64,000 nucleotides of DNA from Lachnospiraceae bacterium (GTDB lineage Bacteria; Bacillota; Clostridia; Lachnospirales; Lachnospiraceae), in NCBI GenBank assembly GCA_900769115.1, contig CAAGFJ010000056.1, forward strand, positions 1 through 64,000, read 5' to 3'. A program made the position numbers and the translations under genes. Below, piece after piece: positions 30,044 through 37,786 of this stretch; within the stretch, counting starts at the first letter, position 1; each line of letters begins with the position of its first letter. A model generated the notes under the pieces. It saw only the letters and a list, made by a program, of their open reading frames with translations. It did no database searches and was not told where the DNA came from.

Positions 30044-31438
30044 ATGTGTAAAAATGAATCAAATAAGCAACCGGCAACAGCAGCTATTATTAACCTTGGA
30101 TGCAAGGTGAATAAGTATGAAGCAGATGCCATGAAAGACAAGCTGATTGCGGCAGGAATGGTTGTGGTGGAACCGGAAGATGTAGCCGATATATACATTG
30201 TGAATACCTGTTCTGTTACCAACATGGCACAGAGGAAATCCCGTCAGATGTTGCGGCGTGCGAAGAAACGGAATCCAGAGGCGATTGTGATTGCGGCTGG
30301 CTGTTATGTGAATGCAGAGCATGATGTACTGAAAGGGGAAGAATTTGTAGATATTGTGGTTGGCAACAACTGCAAGAAGGATATTGTAGAGGTGATCCGG
30401 GAATATATAGACGGCAGAGCAGGGGAAGACTGCTATGTGGAGATTGGCAAGACGGGTGAATATGAAGAGATGGGAAGCCTTAGTGCGGCGCATTTAGACC
30501 ATCAGCGTGCCTATATCAAGATTCAGGATGGATGTAATCAATTCTGTTCTTATTGCATTATTCCTTACACAAGAGGAAGAGTGCGCAGCCGGCAGCCGGA
30601 GTATATCTTAGAAGAGATTCGTAATCTTGCCAGAACCGGTGTGAAAGAATTCGTATTGACCGGAATCCATATTTCTTCTTATGGTGTGGATTTTAAGGGG
30701 AATAATACGCAGTATGATTCTGTTATGGAAGAACCTGAGGCAGGTAATCATACATCCGGTGAGAAGACTGCAGATGAAAGGACGGAGAACCTTGCGTGTA
30801 TGGATCTTGGCAGATTGGTGGAACAGATTGCGGATATTCCGGAAGTGGAGAGAATCCGGCTGGGTTCGTTGGAGCCACGGATCGTTACAGAAGAATTTCT
30901 TAGCAGAATCACCAAAAGCAATAAGATCTGTCCTCACTTTCACCTGTCCTTACAGAGTGCATGTAATGATACACTGAAACGGATGAACCGTAAGTATACC
31001 ATTGAAGAGTTCAAAGAGAAATGCTGGTTGCTGCGGCAGTGCTTTGACCGTCCGGCAATCACAACGGATGTGATTGTGGGATTCCCGGGAGAGACAGAAG
31101 AGGAATTCGCTGTTACGGTGGAACATTTAAGACAATTGCAGTTATATGAGATTCATGTATTCAAGTATTCACCAAGATCCGGAACGGTAGCGGAACGTAT
31201 GCCGGATCAGATTCCGGAGGAGAAGAAACATGAACGGAGCGAGGTGCTGTTAGAGCTTACAAGCAGGCAGAAAGCAGCGTATGAGCAGTCTTTAGCGGGT
31301 ATGGAAGATGAAGTGCTGATAGAAGAAAGTGTGGATGATTCGCAGGAAGAGTTCACAGGACATACAAAAAGATATGTTAAGGTATCTGTACATGCAAAGG
31401 ATGATCTGGTGAACCAGATTGTAAAGTATGTATATTAA
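30044..31438 (+). CDS. mtaB: tRNA (t6A37) methylthiotransferase MtaB
   Basis: This 464-aa radical SAM enzyme converts t6A37 to ms2t6A in tRNAs reading ANN codons. The N-terminal MTTase domain holds three Cys ligands of the auxiliary cluster (NLGCKVNKYE, NTCSVTNMAQRKSRQ, AAGCYVN). The radical SAM motif is CNQFCSYC (Cys164, 168, 171) and a TRAM-like domain closes the protein. An acidic insert of about 35 residues (roughly 225-260) sits inside the radical SAM domain. The ATG at 30044 has AAGGA nine bases upstream and starts where homologues start. The frame is open back to 29975 without support. Confidence 0.93.
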   Translation: MCKNESNKQPATAAIINLGCKVNKYEADAMKDKLIAAGMVVVEPEDVADIYIVNTCSVTNMAQRKSRQMLRRAKKRNPEAIVIAAGCYVNAEHDVLKGEEFVDIVVGNNCKKDIVEVIREYIDGRAGEDCYVEIGKTGEYEEMGSLSAAHLDHQRAYIKIQDGCNQFCSYCIIPYTRGRVRSRQPEYILEEIRNLARTGVKEFVLTGIHISSYGVDFKGNNTQYDSVMEEPEAGNHTSGEKTADERTENLACMDLGRLVEQIADIPEVERIRLGSLEPRIVTEEFLSRITKSNKICPHFHLSLQSACNDTLKRMNRKYTIEEFKEKCWLLRQCFDRPAITTDVIVGFPGETEEEFAVTVEHLRQLQLYEIHVFKYSPRSGTVAERMPDQIPEEKKHERSEVLLELTSRQKAAYEQSLAGMEDEVLIEESVDDSQEEFTGHTKRYVKVSVHAKDDLVNQIVKYVY

Positions 31439-31499
31439 AACTTGCAACTTTTGTAAAATTATATTATCATATAGATATCGAGATAAGGACGTGATGGTT

Positions 31500-31766
31500 A
31501 TGAATAATCAGAATACATTTAATACACAATTTGTTGAAGTAGTGAAAGATAACAACCTGCCGGTGACAGATATTCTTGCACAGGTATATACGGCATTGTC
31601 TGAGAAGGGTTACAATCCTGTAAGCCAGATCGTAGGATATATTATCAGCGGAGATCCTACGTACATTACAAGTTATAAGAATGCAAGAAGCTTAATTATG
31701 AAGGCAGAGAGAGATGAGATCATTGAGGTTCTGTTGGAGAATTATATTGAGACAAGATTGAAGTAA
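31500..31766 (+). CDS. ireB: IreB/ReoM family regulatory protein (UPF0297)
   Basis: This 88-aa protein is of the family phosphorylated by PASTA-domain Ser/Thr kinases (IreB in Enterococcus, ReoM in Listeria), which controls peptidoglycan synthesis through stability of MurA. Family hallmarks are VYTALSEKGYNPVSQIVGY and SGDPTYITSYKNAR. The frame opens upstream inside mtaB, but the ribosome site AAGGA (31485-31489) fits the ATG codons at 31494 or 31500. ruvX and DUF1292 follow, the conserved Firmicute trio. Confidence 0.93.
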   Translation: MNNQNTFNTQFVEVVKDNNLPVTDILAQVYTALSEKGYNPVSQIVGYIISGDPTYITSYKNARSLIMKAERDEIIEVLLENYIETRLK

Positions 31767-31832
31767 GCAGATTACGGATTGTCTTGTCTTTGATAGAATT
31801 CCGGACAGAATGAACCGATTAGGAGACAGAAG

Positions 31833-32258
31833 ATGCGGATTTTAGGACTGGATTATGGTACTAAGACGGTTGGTGTAGCCCTGAGTGATGAATTGGGAAT
31901 TACTGCGCAGCCTATTATGACCATAGAGAGAAAGTCGGAGAATAAGTTACGAAAGACCTTAGCTAAGATTGAAGAGATCATTGATGAGTATAAGGTTTCT
32001 TTTGTTGTGCTTGGATATCCGAAGAATATGAACAATACGATTGGACCTAGGGCGAAGGCTACGGAAGAATTCAAAGAACACATCGAACGAAGAACCGGTT
32101 TGGAGGTTGTTCTACAGGACGAGAGATTATCAACGATAGAATCAGAACGTATCTTGATGGAAGCTGGTGTGCGTCGGGAGAATCGCAAGGATTATGTCGA
32201 TAAGATGGCAGCAGCAGTTATTTTACAAAGTTATCTGGACAAGAAAGGAACAGAATAG
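31833..32258 (+). CDS. ruvX: RuvX/YqgF pre-16S rRNA nuclease
   Basis: This 141-aa RNase H-fold protein was formerly called a putative Holliday junction resolvase; it matures the 5' end of 16S rRNA in E. coli. Visible motifs are [20 protein letters not shown] (first catalytic Asp), [20 protein letters not shown] and the final [14 protein letters not shown]. The TAGGAGA ribosome site is well placed. It lies between ireB and the DUF1292 gene as in Bacillus (yrzL-yrrK-yrzB). Confidence 0.96.
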   Translation: MRILGLDYGTKTVGVALSDELGITAQPIMTIERKSENKLRKTLAKIEEIIDEYKVSFVVLGYPKNMNNTIGPRAKATEEFKEHIERRTGLEVVLQDERLSTIESERILMEAGVRRENRKDYVDKMAAAVILQSYLDKKGTE

Positions 32259-32267
32259 GAGAATAGG

Positions 32268-32549
32268 ATGGAAGAATTAGAGACAATTGTAATTACATTT
32301 GATGATGGTGAGGAAGTAGAATTCTATGTGTTAGAGCAGACACAGTTGATGGGTGTAACGTATTATCTGGTGGCACCGGCTGCAGATGAGGATGAAGAGG
32401 GCGACTGCTATATCCTTAAGGAAGAGGAAGCGGGAACAGAGACGGAGTATGGTACGTATACATTTATTGATGATGAGAAAGAATTAGAGAATTTATTTCC
32501 AATATTTGAGGAATTATTGGAAGACAGTGATATGGAGGTAGAGTTTTGA
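32268..32549 (+). CDS. DUF1292 family acidic protein
   Basis: This 93-aa protein is very acidic, with EDEEGDCYILKEEEAG in the centre and a C-terminal EELLEDSDMEVEF. It corresponds to Bacillus YrzB, whose function is unknown. It begins with the typical TIVITFDDGEEVEFYVLEQT segment. Its stop overlaps the TTG start of rnj, so the two are probably translationally coupled. Confidence 0.9.
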   Translation: MEELETIVITFDDGEEVEFYVLEQTQLMGVTYYLVAPAADEDEEGDCYILKEEEAGTETEYGTYTFIDDEKELENLFPIFEELLEDSDMEVEF

Positions 32550-34249
32550 AAATGAATACAAAGAAGGGTGAGTTTGCGAAGAAGAGTAAGGCGGAGCAGG
32601 CTCCCGGCGTGAAGATTATTCCTTTGGGTGGTCTTGAACAGATCGGTATGAACATTACGGCGATTGAGTATGAAGATACCATTGTGGTAATTGATTGCGG
32701 TCTGGCATTTCCAGAGGAGGACATGTTAGGAATTGATCTGGTCATTCCGGATGTCTCTTACCTTAAGGATAACATTGACAAGGTGAAGGGGCTTGTCGTG
32801 ACTCATGGGCATGAGGATCATATTGGTGCGATTCCTTATGTAGAGAAAGAGATTAATATCCCAATCTATGCGACAAAGCTTACAATGGGATTGATAGATA
32901 ACAAGTTAAGAGAACATAATCTGCTTAACAATGTGAAACGCAAGGTTGTGAAGCATGGTCAGACGATCAATCTGGGATGCTTCCGGATCGAGTTCATTCG
33001 TTCGAATCATTCTATTCCGGATTCTTCGGGTCTGGCAATCTATACACCAGCCGGGATTTTAGTACACACGGGAGATTTTAAGGTTGACTTTACACCGGTA
33101 TTTGGTGAGACGATCGATCTGCAACGTTATGCAGAGCTTGGCAAGAAGGGTGTGCTTGCGTTGATGGCAGATTCTACGAATGTGGAACGACCGGGATTCA
33201 CACCGAGCGAGAAGAAGGTAGGACATACCTTTGATGTCCTGTTTGCAGAGAATAAGAATAATCGTCTGATCATAGCTACGTTCGCATCGAATGTAGACCG
33301 TGTGCAGCAGATCATTAACAGTGCGGATAAGTACGGACGTAAGGTTGTGATTGAAGGAAGAAGTATGGTTAATGTTATCAATACAGCCACAGAGTTAGGA
33401 TTTATTCAGATTCCGGACAATACCCTGATCGGAATTGAACAGATGAAGAATTATCCGGATGAACAGATCGTGTTGATCACAACAGGCAGCCAGGGTGAGA
33501 ATATGGCAGCACTCAGCCGTATTGCAGCGAACATTCACAATAAGGTAAGCATTACGCCGGGGGATACAGTCATTCTTAGCTCCAGTCCGATTCCGGGTAA
33601 TGAGAAAGCAATTAATAAGATTATCAATGAGTTAGAGATGAAAGGAGCTAAGGTTATCTTTCAGGATACTCATGTTTCCGGACATGCCTGTCAGGAAGAA
33701 TTGAAGCTGATCTATGCATTGACAAAGCCACAGTATGCAATACCGGTACATGGGGAATACAGACATTTGAAGAGACATGCCGAATTAGCGCAGGAGATGG
33801 GTGTTGATAAGGATAATGTGGTAATTATGAACAATGGCAGCGTGCTGGAACTCTCAAAGGACAGAGTGAAGGTGTCAGGTCATGTGACATCCCAGGGAAT
33901 CTTAGTAGATGGACTTGGCGTTGGAGATGTTGGTAATATTGTATTACGGGATCGTCAGCATTTGTCTCAGAATGGTTTGATTATTGTGGTAGTTACACTG
34001 GAGAAGCACAGTAATTTGTTGGTGGCAGGACCGGATATTGTATCAAGAGGTTTTGTATATGTGAGAGAATCGGAGAATCTGATGGAAGAGTGCCATGATG
34101 TGGTAGAGGATGCGTTGAACCGTTGTCTGGATCATAACATTACCGACTGGGGCAAGATCAAGACTTCGATCAAAGATGATCTGGGAGAATTCCTGTGGAA
34201 ACGAACGAAGAGGAATCCGATGATATTACCGATTATTACAGAAGTATAA
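32546..34249 (+). CDS. rnj: Ribonuclease J
   Basis: This 567-aa 5'-3' exo- and endoribonuclease is central to mRNA decay and rRNA maturation in Firmicutes. The metallo-beta-lactamase core shows THGHEDHIGAIPY and HTGDFKVDFTP; a beta-CASP domain and the C-terminal dimerisation region ending in RNPMILPIITEV follow. The start is read as TTG 32546: GGAGGT is six bases upstream of it, and the TTGA overlap with the DUF1292 stop suggests coupling. The ATG two codons on (32552) is the alternative. rnj is inserted here between DUF1292 and the mltG-like gene, which are adjacent in Bacillus. Confidence 0.95.
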   Translation: MKMNTKKGEFAKKSKAEQAPGVKIIPLGGLEQIGMNITAIEYEDTIVVIDCGLAFPEEDMLGIDLVIPDVSYLKDNIDKVKGLVVTHGHEDHIGAIPYVEKEINIPIYATKLTMGLIDNKLREHNLLNNVKRKVVKHGQTINLGCFRIEFIRSNHSIPDSSGLAIYTPAGILVHTGDFKVDFTPVFGETIDLQRYAELGKKGVLALMADSTNVERPGFTPSEKKVGHTFDVLFAENKNNRLIIATFASNVDRVQQIINSADKYGRKVVIEGRSMVNVINTATELGFIQIPDNTLIGIEQMKNYPDEQIVLITTGSQGENMAALSRIAANIHNKVSITPGDTVILSSSPIPGNEKAINKIINELEMKGAKVIFQDTHVSGHACQEELKLIYALTKPQYAIPVHGEYRHLKRHAELAQEMGVDKDNVVIMNNGSVLELSKDRVKVSGHVTSQGILVDGLGVGDVGNIVLRDRQHLSQNGLIIVVVTLEKHSNLLVAGPDIVSRGFVYVRESENLMEECHDVVEDALNRCLDHNITDWGKIKTSIKDDLGEFLWKRTKRNPMILPIITEV

Positions 34250-34270
34250 CCGGGCAGGACAGGAGAAAGG

Positions 34271-34615
34271 GTGAGGACTGTGATCGTAGCAGAGGCAAGA
34301 CAATTGAATCAGGTAATTAAGAATAGCGAAGAATATACCCGATATCAGAGCGCCAGACAGAGGGTGATGGCGGAGCAGGAGCTGTATAACCGAATGAATG
34401 AGTTCCGCAGAAAGAATTATGAATTGCAGAGCTATGATGATGGTGTGAACCGGTATCAGGAGATTCACAATCTTGGATTGGAATATGAGGCAACATTGCG
34501 TAATCCGGTTGTCAATGAGTTCCTGGTTGCAGAACAGATCCTCACCAGAAAGCTGGCAAGGGTCTATGAGTCGATCGCAGAAGGCCTGGAATTGGATTAC
34601 AGTTATATGGAGTAA
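34271..34615 (+). CDS. ylbF: YlbF/YmcA family protein
   Basis: This 114-aa all-helical protein has the YlbF/YmcA heptad pattern (VIKNSEEYTRYQSARQRV then YNRMNEFRRKNYELQ). In Bacillus, YlbF, YmcA and YaaT form the Y-complex that binds RNase Y and affects mRNA maturation, competence, biofilm and sporulation. Here it lies 21 nt after rnj, tying it to RNA turnover by position as well. It starts at GTG 34271 with AGGAG five bases upstream. Which paralogue it is cannot be fixed; the symbol is a best fit. Confidence 0.8.
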   Translation: MRTVIVAEARQLNQVIKNSEEYTRYQSARQRVMAEQELYNRMNEFRRKNYELQSYDDGVNRYQEIHNLGLEYEATLRNPVVNEFLVAEQILTRKLARVYESIAEGLELDYSYME

Positions 34616-34622
34616 GCAAGAG

Positions 34623-35009
34623 ATGGCAGGAGAACGAGACGATACATCGAAGATCATATTACAGATCAGCATCCGGACTCTGATCAATATCATTTTAGTC
34701 TTTATTCTGGTAGAGGGATTTGTCTGGTGTTATCAGTTTTCATATCGGGTATTTGCCGATATTCCCTATATTCCGGGGTCGCAGAATAAGGTAACAATAA
34801 CGATTGAACAGGGCGAGAATGCAAGGCAGATTGCGAATGCCATGGAACAGAACGGACTGGTGGAGGATGACAGATTGTTTCTGGCAAGAATCTACCTTGG
34901 AAAGTATACCCATAAGATTCTTGCGGGCAGTTATACATTAAGCCCGGGCATGACAACAGATGCAATATGTAAGAAGATCTGTGGAATACAGAATGAGGAA
35001 TCATCATGA
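34623..35009 (+). CDS. MltG-like membrane protein with LysM-like domain only (no catalytic domain)
   Basis: This 128-aa protein has a membrane helix (about 17-38) and a single extracellular LysM-like domain (about 50-120). VTITIEQGENARQIANAMEQ and LAGSYTLSPGMTTDAICKKI match the N-terminal module of the endolytic transglycosylase MltG (YceG/YrrL). The catalytic domain of about 200 residues that should follow is absent. The next gene starts within its stop (ATGA overlap), and no remnant of the domain is seen in other frames. In Bacillus the full-length yrrL occupies this position ahead of trmR, so this is a shortened orthologue or a dedicated glycan-binding partner. Confidence 0.75.
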   Translation: MAGERDDTSKIILQISIRTLINIILVFILVEGFVWCYQFSYRVFADIPYIPGSQNKVTITIEQGENARQIANAMEQNGLVEDDRLFLARIYLGKYTHKILAGSYTLSPGMTTDAICKKICGIQNEESS

Positions 35010-35683
35010 TTGTAGAAGAGAGAATTACATCCTTTATTAATTCCATGAATGCGGATGAGACAGGGGTTGTTGGAGAGATTGAAGCTGAGGCAATCCGGGA
35101 TGAGGTGCCGATCATCCGAAAAGAGACAAAAGAATGGATCAAGACAATGCTTCTTATTAAGCAGCCAATTCGTGTACTGGAGGTTGGTGCTGCGGTTGGA
35201 TTCTCAGCGATATATATGAGCCAGTTTCTTCCGGAGGGTGGTCATATTACGACCATTGAGAAATGGGAACCACGTATTGAGAAAGCAAAAGAGAACTTCA
35301 AGAGAGCTGGGAAAGAAGACTGCATTACCTTGCTAGAGGGGGATGCGGCTGATATTCTGAAAGAGTTGGAAGGTCTGTATGACCTGATCTTCATGGATGC
35401 TGCCAAAGGGCAGTATATTCATTTTCTGCCGGATGTGATCCGGCTTCTGGCACCGGATGGCGTTCTGATCTCGGATAATGTGTTGCAGGACGGTGAAGTG
35501 TTGGATTCCAAATATGTGGTAGAACGGCGTGACCGGACAATCCATGCCCGAATGAGGGAATATCTATATACATTGAAGAACCAGGAAGGGTTAGAGACAT
35601 CCATTATTCCGTTAGGTGACGGGGTAGCGTTGTCGGTAAAGACTGGTTGTGATGAGAAGAAGTTTGGAAATAGTGTGAGATAA
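35006..35683 (+). CDS. trmR: tRNA 5-hydroxyuridine methyltransferase (O-methyltransferase)
   Basis: This 225-aa class I SAM methyltransferase has SAM-binding motif VLEVGAAVGFSAIYMS, the acidic TTIEKWEPRIEKA and the metal-binding Asp in LIFMDAAKGQY, the pattern of cation-dependent catechol-type O-methyltransferases. Position between an mltG-like gene and trhP matches Bacillus yrrM (trmR), which methylates ho5U34 of tRNA to mo5U34. The assignment rests on both family and order. It overlaps the preceding stop by 4 bp. Confidence 0.85.
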   Translation: MIVEERITSFINSMNADETGVVGEIEAEAIRDEVPIIRKETKEWIKTMLLIKQPIRVLEVGAAVGFSAIYMSQFLPEGGHITTIEKWEPRIEKAKENFKRAGKEDCITLLEGDAADILKELEGLYDLIFMDAAKGQYIHFLPDVIRLLAPDGVLISDNVLQDGEVLDSKYVVERRDRTIHARMREYLYTLKNQEGLETSIIPLGDGVALSVKTGCDEKKFGNSVR

Positions 35684-35781
35684 TAGGAAGTTTGGGTAAT
35701 GGTATTTGATGGTTGTTATAGCATTGGGCAGATAGTTTTATCTGTCTGAGCTGTGATGACAGGTGGGAAAGGCAGTAAGGC

Positions 35782-37014
35782 ATGAGAAGAAAGATTGAAT
35801 TATTGATTCCGGCAGGCAGTCTGGAAGTATTACGTGTTGCAGTGGATTACGGTGCAGATGCAGTATATATTGGCGGTGAAGCGTTTGGTCTACGTGCCAA
35901 AGCACATAATTTCACCATGGAAGAGATGAAGGAAGGCTGTGCGTATTGTCATGCACACGGGGCAAGACTTTATGTAACGGTGAATATATTTGCACATAAT
36001 GCGGATCTTCCGGGTGTGCGTGCGTACTTGGAGAGATTAAAGGATGTTCCGGTAGACGCGTTGATCATATCGGATCCGGCTATCTTTACAATGGCGAGAG
36101 AGATTCTGCCACAGATGGAATTACATGTCAGTACACAGGCGAATAATACCAATTATGGAATCTATCAGTTCTGGTACGGATTAGGCGCTAAGCGTGTGGT
36201 ATCTGCGCGTGAATTGTCCTTAGAGGAATTGAAGGAGATCCGTGCCAATATCCCGGAGGATATGGAGATAGAGAGTTTTATTCATGGGGCAATGTGTATC
36301 TCTTATTCGGGGAGATGTCTGCTTAGCAACTTTCTGACGGGCAGAGATGCGAACCAGGGAGCCTGTACCCATCCCTGCCGTTGGAAGTACAGTGTGGTGG
36401 AAGAGAAGAGACCGGGTGAATATTTTCCAGTGGAAGAGGATGACAGAGGCACCTATATCTTCAATTCAAAGGATCTATGTATGATCGAGCATATTCCGGA
36501 ACTGGTGGAAGCGGGGATTGACAGCTTCAAGATTGAGGGACGTATGAAGACGGCGCTTTATGTGGCAACGGTTGCCAGAACATACCGGAGGGCAATTGAT
36601 GATTACTTGGAAAGTGAAGAGAAGTACCGGGCGAATATGTCTTATTACAAAGAGGAGATTGGCAAATGCACCTATCGGCAGTTTACAACCGGATTCTATT
36701 TTGGTAAGCCGGGACCGGATGAGCAGGTGTATGACAGCAATGAGTATGTCAAAGACTATATCTATATTGGAAAAGTAGAGTCATTGAATGAGCAGGGAAG
36801 AGTACAGTTCATTCAACGGAATAAGTTTGTTGTGGGGCAACAGATTGAGGCAATGCGGTTCGATGGAACGAATCAGATGCTGACCGTACAGGGGATCTGG
36901 AATGAGAAGCTGGAGGCAGTGGAGAGTGCACCACATCCCAAAGAACCATTAACGGTAGATGTGGGATGTGAATTGCCGGTTGGAACGATTCTGCGATATC
37001 ATTCAGGGAAATGA
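35782..37014 (+). CDS. trhP: Peptidase U32-family tRNA hydroxylation protein
   Basis: This 410-aa U32 protein is of the type needed for prephenate-dependent hydroxylation of U34 in tRNA (TrhP; Bacillus YrrN/YrrO). Features are ELLIPAGSLEVLRVAVDYGA at the N-terminus, the Cys-rich Fe-S binding stretch (GAMCISYSGRCLL and GACTHPCRW) and DSFKIEGRMKTALYVATV. With the adjacent trmR it would carry out successive steps of the same wobble modification. Only one U32 gene is present here, while Bacillus has two. Its last 12 bp overlap the 3' end of sigK on the other strand. Confidence 0.88.
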   Translation: MRRKIELLIPAGSLEVLRVAVDYGADAVYIGGEAFGLRAKAHNFTMEEMKEGCAYCHAHGARLYVTVNIFAHNADLPGVRAYLERLKDVPVDALIISDPAIFTMAREILPQMELHVSTQANNTNYGIYQFWYGLGAKRVVSARELSLEELKEIRANIPEDMEIESFIHGAMCISYSGRCLLSNFLTGRDANQGACTHPCRWKYSVVEEKRPGEYFPVEEDDRGTYIFNSKDLCMIEHIPELVEAGIDSFKIEGRMKTALYVATVARTYRRAIDDYLESEEKYRANMSYYKEEIGKCTYRQFTTGFYFGKPGPDEQVYDSNEYVKDYIYIGKVESLNEQGRVQFIQRNKFVVGQQIEAMRFDGTNQMLTVQGIWNEKLEAVESAPHPKEPLTVDVGCELPVGTILRYHSGK

Positions 37015-37623
37015 CCGCCGCAGCTTGTTCAGTGCTTTCTTTTCAATACGGGACACATAAGAACGTGATATATCAAGAGCGGAAGCAACTTCACGCTGTG
37101 TAAGAGGACGCATACCATATAGTCCGTAGCGCATAGTGAGAACCTTCCGCTCTCTTGCGTCCAGACTACTTTGGATGGCATGGTATAATGCGGTAATGTT
37201 GTCTTCCAGGATGATATGATCGGCAATATCTGCGCTGTCATATTCTACAATATCTAACAGATTGATCTCGTTTCCTTCCTTGTCGGTTCCGATTGGTTCG
37301 TATAAGGACAGTTCTTTGGAACACTTCCGTTCCTGACGCAGCATCATCAACAATTCATTTTCAATACAACGGGAAGCGTAGGTGACGAGGCGATTCCCTT
37401 TTTCTATATCATAGGTGTTAATTGCTTTGATCAGCCCTATGGTGCCAATAGATATCAGATCATCCATATCCCGTTCAAAGTTGTTATACTTTTTGACGAT
37501 ATGAGCAACCAGTCTCAGGTTATATTCTACTAATATATTTCTTGCCTCGATATCTCCGGATCTGCTGCGTTCCAGATAATAGAGTTCGGATTCTCGCGAT
37601 AATGGCTGCTTGAAGGTCTGCAT
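37003..37623 (-). CDS. sigK: Mother-cell sporulation sigma factor K
   Basis: This 206-aa sigma-70 family factor is closest to SigK. Region 2 shows NLRLVAHIVKKYNNF, DLISIGTIGLIKAINTYD and TYASRCIENELLM. EPIGTDKEGNEINLLDIVEY is the SigE/SigK-specific linker. Region 4 ends with SRSYVSRIEKKALNKL. The frame is uninterrupted, so there is no skin-type prophage in the gene, and only a short N-terminal extension (MQTFKQPLSRESE) precedes region 2. The start is the ATG at 37623, since AGGTGA lies five bases upstream; a GTG three codons earlier overlaps that site. It would direct late mother-cell genes (coat, cortex). Confidence 0.9.
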   Translation of the reverse strand: MQTFKQPLSRESELYYLERSRSGDIEARNILVEYNLRLVAHIVKKYNNFERDMDDLISIGTIGLIKAINTYDIEKGNRLVTYASRCIENELLMMLRQERKCSKELSLYEPIGTDKEGNEINLLDIVEYDSADIADHIILEDNITALYHAIQSSLDARERKVLTMRYGLYGMRPLTQREVASALDISRSYVSRIEKKALNKLRRSFP

Positions 37624-37744
37624 GGAAGTCACCTGAATGGGCTTTTCATTATTCTATGAGAAAATTATGAAAAAGTGCTTTTCCACAAAATCTTTTATGC
37701 AAAATGTCAAAAATACATTTCCTGTTTCATTTTTTTTGGTGATG

Positions 37745-37753
37745 TGGTACAAT
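37745..37753 (+). promoter_or_regulatory. Extended -10 promoter element upstream of pilB
   Basis: TGGTACAAT is an extended -10 (TG-N-TACAAT) 33 bp before the pilB start, in the AT-rich gap after the divergent sigK gene. No clear -35 is seen. Confidence 0.45.
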
Positions 37754-37786
37754 TAAAGCAATAAATTTTATGAGAGGTTTTTGCAT

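Noticed and set aside
35684..35781. Regulatory hairpin before trhP
   Set aside because: CAGATA-GTTT-TATCTG is a small stem that could occur by chance; there is no T run and nothing else supports it.
37003..37623. A skin-type element interrupting sigK
   Set aside because: The sigma factor frame is continuous through regions 2 to 4.
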